Assembly (NCBI GenBank): GCA_027924645.1
Contig: BSBN01001225.1
Location: forward strand, 11,674,001-11,738,000
Direction of reading: 5' to 3'
Origin: Cunninghamia lanceolata
Taxonomy: Eukaryota > Streptophyta > Pinopsida > Cupressales > Cupressaceae
DNA length: 64,000 nucleotides
Each line of letters starts with the position of its first letter. Within the stretch, counting starts at the first letter, position 1. The notes under the pieces are model-generated. The model had not been told where the DNA came from. It ran no database searches and saw nothing but the letters and a program-made list of their open reading frames with translations. Shown here piece after piece: positions 56,567 through 64,000 of the stretch. The position numbers and the translations under genes were made by a program.

Positions 56567-57479
56567 CTGTAGCATGATAAAGAGACCAATATTACTTCCT
56601 AAGAAATGAATACAAGAGAATAGTGGGATTGTATTTTTATTATGTTGTAAGGATTTATTCTTGTATAGTTTGACATCATGGTATGTTAAGGTCTGTTTAT
56701 TACACATAATTATTAAAGAGCCCAAGTGTAGAAAATATACATGGCATCATGTGAGATTGTAGGTTGCTTTCTTGATTGGGAATGTGTCTATTTTAAAAAA
56801 GTATGATAAAGCATGATAAAGCAATTCAATCTGAATTAAGGAAAATGTAAAGAACATGCATGTAAAGACTTGACATACCTAAAAAATGAAGATTTGAATG
56901 GAGAGTATAGACAATTATGTAGTGTTTTTTTCTTCTTGCATAAAACTCCTCAACAATTTGAGTTTTTCACCACTTTCTTCCTTTTCAATGTTAAATTGAA
57001 TAACACTCAAATATAATTACTAACAACAATACTATTAACCAATCTATAATGTTAAATTCCTAAAATTGAATCACAATTAACATTGCAACACTAAAAAAAT
57101 TGAAATTTGAATAGATATATATCAAACTTGGTGTGAAAACTATGTTATTTCCTCCTTCTCAAGTTGGCAAAGCAAAAAAGGTGGTGGAAAGATCATGCAA
57201 AGGTGGTACAATGTGTCAAATGTGCATGTGAACTTCCCAACAGCATGAAGCACTTCTTTTTTGTCAGAGCACACACAGAATCAGTATGAAAACAGAGCAT
57301 GTGGGCCTAGATCACGGGGGTCAACACTTTTTTACTATTTCTATAGCAAGAAAAAATGCAAGCGCATTATAACACGCTCACGTTTTGTCCTGCTATAGAT
57401 TGATCACATCTTGTGTATTCCTCTTTCCAAACCTTCCCCTTCAGACTTGAATGACCACAAGGTTTTTGAGGGAGAACTC
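56567..57479. other. AT-rich region upstream of the transposase exons
   Basis: Probably the promoter, first exon or first intron of the leftward transposase gene, but no start codon can be fixed. At 57352-57386 a partial copy of the subterminal motif occurs (agcgcattataacacgctcacg), suggesting that this lies near the original right subterminal region of the transposon. Confidence 0.45.
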
Positions 57480-57680
57480 TTCCTATTTCCTGCAAGAGCT
57501 TGCTAGATGCTCCACCATATGATAGGCATAACAATGAAGGGGCAAGCCCTCATAATCAAGTTCTTGATAGAAAATGCCCATCGCAGAAGAAAGATAGATC
57601 TTCTTTGGAAGAAGAAGTTCTAGTTTGTGACAAATCCTTATCCAAGCATAAATAGTAGGGGTTTTATCAAGCAATTACCA
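57480..57680 (-). pseudogene. LINE ORF1-like fragment (knuckle region)
   Basis: A minus-strand frame ends GIFYQELDYEGLPLHCYAYH, then MVEHLASSC. In plant LINE ORF1 proteins with a DUF4283-type domain, the sequence before the C-terminal knuckle commonly reads QxxxYExxPxxCxxCxxxGHxxxxC. Here the second Cys is Tyr and the Gly is changed, so it is decayed. It directly borders the telomere-like array. Short fragment, moderate confidence. Confidence 0.45.
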
Positions 57681-57804
57681 ATCCACTTCCACAAAGTCTC
57701 CTGAAGACTTCTTGATTGATTCCAAAACATCCACACCCCAAAACTGGAGAGGCAATCAATATAATCAAACCCATAAATCTACATTTGATGATAGAAATCC
57801 TCAA

Positions 57805-60800
57805 CACTATACCTTAAACCCTAATCCCTAAACCCTCCAACCCTATCCCTAATCCTTATACCCTCCACACTCTACTTTAAACCTAATCCCTCAACCCTCA
57901 ACCCTAATCCATCATCCCTCAACTCTAATCCCTCATCCCTAAACCCTAAATGCTATCCCTATTCCTAAACCCTCAACCGACTTGATACTATACCTTAAAC
58001 CCTAATCCTTATACCCTCCACACTCTACTTTAACCCTAATCCCTCGACCCTCAACCGTATCCCTAAACCCTTGACCCTTGAACCTCAACCCTCAACCCTC
58101 AACATCAAACCCTAATCCCTCAACCCTTAACTCTGATCCCTCGACCCTCAACCCTATCCCTAAACCCTAAACCCTAAAGCCTCAAGCCTCAACCCTCAAT
58201 GTCAAATCCTAATCCCTCAACCCTTCACTCTAATCCCTCAACCCTAAACCTTATCCCTAAACCCTCAACACTATACCTTAAACCCTAATCCCTCAACCCT
58301 CAACCCTAAACCTTATCCCTAAACCCTAATCCCTCAACCCTCAACCCTAATCCGTCATCCCTCAACTCTAATCCCTCATCCCTAAACCCTAAATGCTATC
58401 CCTATTCCTAAACCATCAACTGACTTGATACTATACCTTAAACCCTAATCCCTAATCCCTAAACCCTCCAACCCTATCCCTAATCCTTATACTCTCCACA
58501 CTCTACTTTAACCCTAAGCCCTCGACCCTCAACCCTATCCCTAAACCCTTGACCCTCGAATCTCAATCCTCAACCCTCAACCCTCAACGTCAAACCCTAA
58601 TCCCTCAACCCTTAACTTTGATCCCTCGACCCTCAACCCTATCCCTAAACCCTAAAGCCTCAACCTTCAACGTCAAATCCTAATCCCTCAACCCTTCATC
58701 TAATCCCTCAACCCTAAACCCTATCCCTAAACCTTCAACACTATACCTTAAACCCTAATCCCTCAACCCTCAACCCTAAACCTTATCCCTAAACCATAAT
58801 CCCTCAACCCTTAACCCTAATCCATCATCCCTAAACTCTAATCCCTCATCCCTAAACCCTAAATGCTATCCCTACTCCTAAACCCTCAACCGACTCGATA
58901 CTATACCTTAAACCCTAATCCCTTATCCCTAAACCCTCCAACCCTATCCCTAATCCTTATACCCTCCACACTCTACTTTAACCCTAATCCCTCGACCCTC
59001 GACCCTCAACCCTATCCCTAAACCCTTGACCCTCGAACCTCAACCCTCAACCCTCAACATCAAACCCTAATCCCTCAACCCTTAACTCTGATCCCTCGAC
59101 CCTCAACCCTATCCCTAAACCCTAAATCCTAAAGCCTCAAGCCTCAGCCCTCAAAGTCAAATCCTAATCCCTCAACCCTTCACTCTAATCCCTCAACCCT
59201 AAACCCTATCCCTAAACCCTCAACACTATACCTTAAACCCTAATCCCTTAACCCTCAACCCTAAACCTTATCCCTAAACCCTAATCCCTCAACCCTCAAC
59301 CCTAATCCGTCATCTCTCAACTCTAATCCTTCATCCCTAAACCCTAAATGCTATCCCTATTCCTAAACCCTCAACCGACTCGATACTATACCTTAAACCT
59401 TAATCCCTTATCCCTAAACCCTCCAACCCTATCCCTAATCCTTATACCCTCCACACTCTACTTTAACCCTAATCCCTTGACCCTCAACCCTATCCCTAAA
59501 CCCTTGACCCTTGAACCTCAACCCTCAACCTTCAATGTCAAACCCTAATCCCTCAACCCTTAACTCTGATCCCTCGACCCTCAACCCTATCCCTAAACCC
59601 TAAACCCTAAACCCTCAAGCCTCAACACTCAACGTTAAATCCTAATCCCTCAACCCTTCACTCTAATCCTTCAACCCTAATCCCTATCCCTAAACCCTCA
59701 ACACTATACCTTAAACCCTAATTCCTCAACCCTCAACCCTAAACCTTATCCCTAAAGCCTAATCCCTCAATCCTCAACCATAAACCATCATCCCTCAACT
59801 CTAATCCCTCATCCTTAAACCCTAAATGCTATCCCTATTCCTAAACCCTCAACTAACTCGATACTATACCTTAAACCCTAATCCCTTATTCCTAAACCCT
59901 CCAACCCTATCCCTAATCCTTATACCCTCCACACTCTACTTTAACCCTAATCCCTAGACCCTCAACCCTATCCCTAAACCCTTGACACTCGAACCTCAAC
60001 CTTTAACCCCAACGTCTAACCCTAATCCCTCAACCTTATCCCTAAAACCTAAACCCTAAAGCCTTAACCCTCAACGTCAAATCCTAATCCCTCAACCCTT
60101 CACTCTAATCCTTCAACCCTAAACCCTATCCCTAAACCCTCAACACTATACCTTAAACCCTAATCCCTCAACCCTCAACCCTAATCTGTCATCCCTCAAC
60201 TCTAATCCCTCATCCCTAAACCCTAAATGCTATCCCTATTCCTAAACCCTGAACCGACTCAATACTATACCTTAAACCCTAATCCCTTATCCCTAAACCC
60301 TCCAACCCTATCCCTAATCCTTATACCCTCCACACTCTACTTTAACCCTAATCCCTCGACCCTCAACCCTATCCCTAAACCCTTGACCTTCGAACCTCAA
60401 CCCTCAACCCTCAACATCAAACCCTAATCCCTCAACCCTTAACTCTAATCCCTCGACCCTCAACCCTATCCCTAAACCCTAAACCCTAAACCCTAAACCC
60501 TAAAGCCTCAACCCTCAACCCTCAACGTCAAATCCTAATCCCTCAACCCTTCACTCTAATCCCTCAACCCTAAACCCTATCCCTAAACCCTCAACACTAT
60601 ACCTTAAACCCTAATCCCTCAACCCTCAACTCTAAACCTTGTCCCTAAACCCTAATCCGCCATCCCTCAACTCTAATCCCTCATCCCTAAACCCTAAATG
60701 CTATCCCTATTCCTAAACCCTCAACCGACTCGATACTATACCTTAAACCCTAATCCCTTATCCCTAAACCCTCCAACCCTATCCCTAATCCTTATACCCT

Positions 60801-62086
60801 CCACACTTTACTTTAACCCTAATCCCTCGACCCTCAACCCTATCCCTAAACCCTTGAGCCTCGAACCTCAACCCTCAACCCTCAACGTCAAACCCTAATC
60901 CCTCAACCCTTAACTCTGATCCCTCGACCCTCAACCCTATCCCTAAACCCTAAACCCTAAAGCCGCAACCCTCAATGTCATCCTAATCCCTCAACTCTTC
61001 ACTCTAATCCCTCAACCCTAAACCCTATCCCCAAACCCTCAACACTATACCTTAAACCCTAATCCCTCAAACCTCAACCCTAAACCTTATCCCTAAACCC
61101 TAATCCCTCAACCCTCAACCCTAATCCGTCATCTCTCAACTCTAATCCCTCATCCCTAAACCCTAAATCCTATCCCTATTCCTAAATCCTAAACGCTATC
61201 CCTATTCCTAGACCCTTAATGGGCTCGATACTATACCTTAAACCCTAATCCCTTATCCCTAAACCCTCCAACCCTATCCCTTAACCCTAATCCCTCGACC
61301 CTCAACCCTATCATGAAACCCTTAACCCTCGAACCTCAATGTACTCAACCCTCAACATCAAACCCTAATCCCTCAACCCTTAACTCTGATCCCTCGACCC
61401 TTAACCCTTAAAACTTGAACCCTAAAACCTATCCCTACATGCTCGACACTCGACACTATATCTTAAACCCTAATCCCTTAATCCTCATCCCTAAAGCCTC
61501 AACCCTAAATCATTAAACCTTCAACCCTAAACCCTATCCCTAATCCCTCTACCCTCGACACTCTTATTTAACCCTAATCCCTTGACCATTAACCCTATCC
61601 CTCAACCTCAACCCTCAACCCTCAACTCTCAACATTAAACCTTAATTCATCAACCCTAAACCCTAATACCTCAAACCTAAACCGTATCCCTAAACCATCA
61701 AACCTCAACACTATACCTTAAACCCTAATCCCTATCCCTCAACCCTTAACCCTTAAAACTTAAACCCTATCCCTACACCCTCAACACTTGACACTATATC
61801 TTAAGCCTTAAACCCTCATCCCTAAAGCCTCAACCCTCAATCCTTAAACCTTTAACCCTAAACCCTATACCTAATCCCTCTACCCTCGACACTCTAACCC
61901 TAACGTCGACATTAAATGCTAATCCGCCAACCCTAAACCCTAATCCGTCAACCCTAAACCCTATCCCTAAACCCTCAACCCTCAACACTATACCTTAAAC
62001 CCTAATCCATCAACCCTAAAACCTAATCCCTCAACCCTCAACCCTAAACACTATCAATAACCCTCGACACTATACCTTAAACCCTA
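57805..62086. repeat. Degenerate interstitial telomere-like array
   Basis: 4.3 kb composed almost wholly of CCCTAAA, CCCTAAT, CCCTCAA, CCCTCGA and related 6-8 base words, that is, the plant telomere repeat (TTTAGGG on the other strand) and variants. A higher-order pattern is evident: the marker (t/c)gctatccct preceding (a/t)cctaaaccctcaaccgactcgatac recurs at 57951, 58394, 58864, 59349, 59827, 60228, 60699 and 61194 (spacings 443, 470, 485, 478, 401, 471, 495). It is flanked on both sides by transposon DNA, so it is interstitial. Open frames inside it are periodic artefacts. Confidence 0.95.
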
Positions 62087-62286
62087 TGAGAAAAGCTTTG
62101 CGTATGGTACATCCATAGTGAGTAATTAATAGTTGAAATTAGAAGGATGATCATTATGAGAAAATATTTGCATTGGGGTAAATCTATGTTTCTTGCTGTC
62201 CACCCCGCACTTAGGGAAGGTATATTGTTATGAAACAGGCAAATAATCTCCCATTGTTTACTGGCTCTATCCACAAGAACTACTAA
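62087..62286. other. 200 bp insert in the telomere-like array
   Basis: Non-telomeric sequence from tgagaaaagctttgcg to gaactacta. An 18-base copy of actataccttaaacccta lies on each side (62069-62086 and 62287-62304). Because that phrase belongs to the array, it could be a target duplication or a repair or recombination product. No terminal inverted repeats or domain seen. Confidence 0.7.
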
Positions 62287-62475
62287 ACTATACCTTAAAC
62301 CCTAATCCCTCAACCCTCAACACTCTACCTTAAACCTAATCCCTCGACCCTTAACCCTAAACTCTATCCCTAAAGCCTCAACCCTAAACCCTAATCCCTC
62401 AAGGTCCTAAACTCTAATCGCTTATCCCTAAAATCTAAATCCTATCCCTAAATGCTCAACCCTCAACCTTAAACC
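62287..62475. repeat. Telomere-like array, resumed
   Basis: CCCTAAA-type words resume after the 200 bp insert and fade out by about 62475-62500, giving way to CT-rich sequence. Confidence 0.85.
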
Positions 62476-62554
62476 TTAATCACTCAATCCTTATCCACCC
62501 CTCTCCTCCCCTATCTGGCTCACTCCCATCTCTACCCTCCTCTTCCCTCGACAC

Positions 62555-62697
62555 TATACATACATAAATATAGGCATACATAGATACATATATACATATA
62601 GGCATACATAGATACATAGATACATAGATATATACATACATACATACATATAGACATACATACATACATACATACTTACATACATACATACATACAT
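62555..62697. repeat. (CATA)n / (TACATA)n microsatellite
   Basis: Runs of cata, interrupted by gata and ggcata variants. The long minus-strand frame over it is a repeat artefact. Confidence 0.95.
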
Positions 62698-62734
62698 GAT
62701 TAATAGACTTGAACAGGAAAAAAATTAAGGGGAA

Positions 62735-62857
62735 CATAACACGAGCACGTTATAACATGTTCACGTTATGTCAAACATGACAAACAACAGACTTGCGGAA
62801 AAGAAAAAATGCAAAGCAAAACATAACACGAGCGCGTTATAATGCACTCGCGTTATG
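62735..62857. repeat. Right subterminal repeats of the DNA transposon
   Basis: Two 36-mers, at 62735-62770 and 62822-62857, both begin cataacacgagc and end cgttatg, with a central gttata. The first shares about 32 of 36 bases with the left copy at 44655-44690. Each is nearly its own reverse complement. Confidence 0.85.
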
Positions 62858-63709
62858 TCTTGCTTTGGGAATCCCAAGCCTTGGCTTAGGATTTGCTTTG
62901 GATTTCCAACCCAAAGGCTTGGAGTGCCTTTTGAACAGTCACAGATGTGTTTTTCCATATTCTTCAAGATTTCACATAATTTCATTCGTGCTAACCCTCA
63001 GATTTGCACGTGTTTCAAGGTCAAACAAATCGAACACCTGGGTAATGTTAGGCTTTATCTTAGCTATTTGACGATGTGATTTTTTTCACATTTTAACAAT
63101 GTTAAGCCTTTCATCTCTAATTTCTTTTGTTTGTGTGTCCATTTTTGGGCAAAAACCACTGTTTGATCTTTTTTTCATTGTAAATTAACTATTCATTGAA
63201 ATTTCAAAAAAATTACATATTTAGAAACTAGACTCCATTCTACAAATATTAAAAAAAGAAAAAAATCATTTTCAATTAGTTTTCAAAATTTATAGGGGTA
63301 GCACGGACAAAATTCTATTTTTTAGGATGTGTCCACTTTGAAAATTAGTAAAAAATCAAATATTCATCAAAAAATTATTAGAAAAATCAGGCATAAACTA
63401 CATGCTATTAGCTAATTTCTCACTAAAGCGATTTTAAAAATACCAAAAAAAAGTTGACCTTTTAAGGGAGCCACAAAACATGCTATGTTATGTTTTTTTG
63501 ATAGAAACAATACCAATTTTTGTGGCTCCCTCTTTTGAACCCCTTAATCTATGCCATTTTTTTTAAAAAATAGTAGTTTAGAAAGTAGACTCGGAGCACT
63601 ACGAACATTGTTTTGGTTGCATCTCCAAATTTTGAGTGTAACAATGCTCAATTTCTCATCCAAGGCCAGTATTTTCTGATTTCAGAAAAAAAGTGGCCAC
63701 TTGAGACCC
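62858..63709. other. Right end region of the DNA transposon, no gene
   Basis: It contains an inverted motif, cccaagccttggcttagg (near 62868), and then AT-rich, A-tract-rich DNA. The words aagtggccac(tt) at 63691 and gtggccac near the left TIR (44627-44634) are further inverted similarity just inside the ends. No coding domain. Confidence 0.5.
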
Positions 63710-63741
63710 CTTTTTGGCCCCCCATCTTCTTGCACTTACCC
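63710..63741 (-). repeat. Right terminal inverted repeat
   Basis: Its reverse complement starts gggtaagtgcaagaagatgg and matches the left TIR with one mismatch. It is followed by the CGTG target duplication (63742-63745). Confidence 0.92.
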
Positions 63742-63742
63742 C

Positions 63743-63889
63743 GTGACCAATTTGGCAGATGAGGCCTTGAAATCTCAAGCACTAATTGATACACCATTAG
63801 ATATCCAGAAGGCAGAGAAGTTAGTATTTTTGATGAATTGCCACATTCATATTCTAAAAGTGCAAGGAATAGATGAAATGGAGAGATAG
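63743..63889 (+). pseudogene. C-terminal end of the split copia-like second ORF
   Basis: It starts with the GTG codon shared with the target duplication and reads TNLADEALKSQALIDTPLDI, ending QGIDEMER at a TAG/TGA-closed stop (63887-63889). It continues the frame that ends at 44595 on the other side of the DNA transposon. The final 110 bases of the window are non-coding and presumably lead towards the rest of the host element. Confidence 0.75.
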
Positions 63890-64000
63890 CTCTGATAAAG
63901 ACTATCTATAGTAACATTTTGCCTTCACTCATAAATTGAGATGAAGATATGTATTTATAATTATGTGGCAGAGTACACAAGTTTTTAGAATTTTTAAAAA

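Larger units (their letters stand above)
44596..63741. mobile_element. 19.1 kb TIR DNA transposon, 4 bp TSD
   Basis: 32 bp terminal inverted repeats start GGGTAAGTGCAA (44596-44627 and 63710-63741, one mismatch). They are flanked by CGTG (44592-44595 and 63742-63745). The host ORF reads into the left end at ...KIDCV and resumes after the right copy at TNLADEALKS, which proves insertion independently of the repeats. Near-palindromic 36-mers lie inside both ends. Inside are a rightward spliced gene (44952-47032) and a leftward transposase pseudogene (53455-56566), plus later insertions and a telomere-like array. Four-base duplications are reported for superfamilies such as Sola and Ginger and, variably, Academ; CACTA elements give three. 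Superfamily is therefore open. If read as a 3 bp TSD (GTG) the TIRs would be uneven by one base. Confidence 0.88.

Noticed and set aside
59348..60898. Open frames of 66 codons repeated in the telomere-like array
   Set aside because: They are periodic translations of CCCTAAA-type words.
57805..62475. Telomere-like array as a true chromosome end or an assembled telomere
   Set aside because: It is degenerate, has a 470-490 bp higher-order structure, and is flanked on both sides by the same DNA transposon.
62480..62737. Minus-strand frame rich in Tyr, Val, Cys and Met
   Set aside because: It is a translation of the CATA microsatellite.
44596..63741. CACTA superfamily assignment
   Set aside because: The ends read GGGTAAG, not CACTA, and the best duplication is four bases; only the subterminal-repeat layout is CACTA-like.

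Overview
The window looks like intergenic DNA from a large plant nuclear genome, most likely a gymnosperm such as a conifer. Reasons: AT-rich sequence, layers of nested LTR retrotransposons with 1.2 to 3.2 kb LTRs, a 2378-codon plant-type Ty3/gypsy polyprotein, plant-type telomere words (CCCTAAA), and an NLR-type leucine-rich-repeat fragment. Species assignment is inference. I found no intact host gene and no rRNA, tRNA or CRISPR.

Layout. (1) 1-8.2 kb: a gypsy protease relic, a duplicated repeat split by a 5'-truncated LINE (2618-3581), the LRR exon of a disease-resistance-like gene (4596-5587, minus strand), then AT-rich DNA with nothing recognisable. (2) 8.2-24.4 kb: a decayed minus-strand chromovirus whose chromodomain is split by a complete, nearly pristine 14.7 kb Tat/Ogre-like gypsy element (8273-22960; TSD cttac; LTRs 3165 and 3166 bp with three substitutions and one indel seen). 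Its single ORF carries gag, protease, an upstream RNase H, RT, a second RNase H lacking a catalytic Asp, and integrase. (3) 24.5-37.8 kb: a plus-strand chromovirus (LTR, PBS, gag-protease, RT, integrase; 3' end lost), split between protease and RT by an 8 kb non-autonomous LTR element (27358-35326; TSD gtacc), whose 3' LTR holds a 266 bp solo LTR (34593-34858; TSD atatt). (4) 38.5 kb to the end: a copia-like or non-autonomous element (LTR 38467-39952, gag with four zinc knuckles, and a long unknown second ORF). (5) That ORF is split at 44595/63746 by a 19.1 kb DNA transposon (44596-63741) with 32 bp terminal inverted repeats and a CGTG target duplication.

The DNA transposon is the most unusual object. 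It carries a rightward seven-exon gene of unknown function near its left end, a leftward decayed transposase gene with D, SDD, WSDN and GHGKG motifs, and 36 bp near-palindromic subterminal repeats near both ends. Other repeats are nested inside it, including about 4.5 kb of degenerate telomere-like sequence with a higher-order period near 470-490 bp.

The pieces do not form a host pathway. They record successive insertions, reconstructed from target-site duplications and from reading frames that resume across each insertion. The Tat-like element is the only one that looks potentially active. The others carry nonsense codons, many consistent with C-to-T decay of methylated cytosines.
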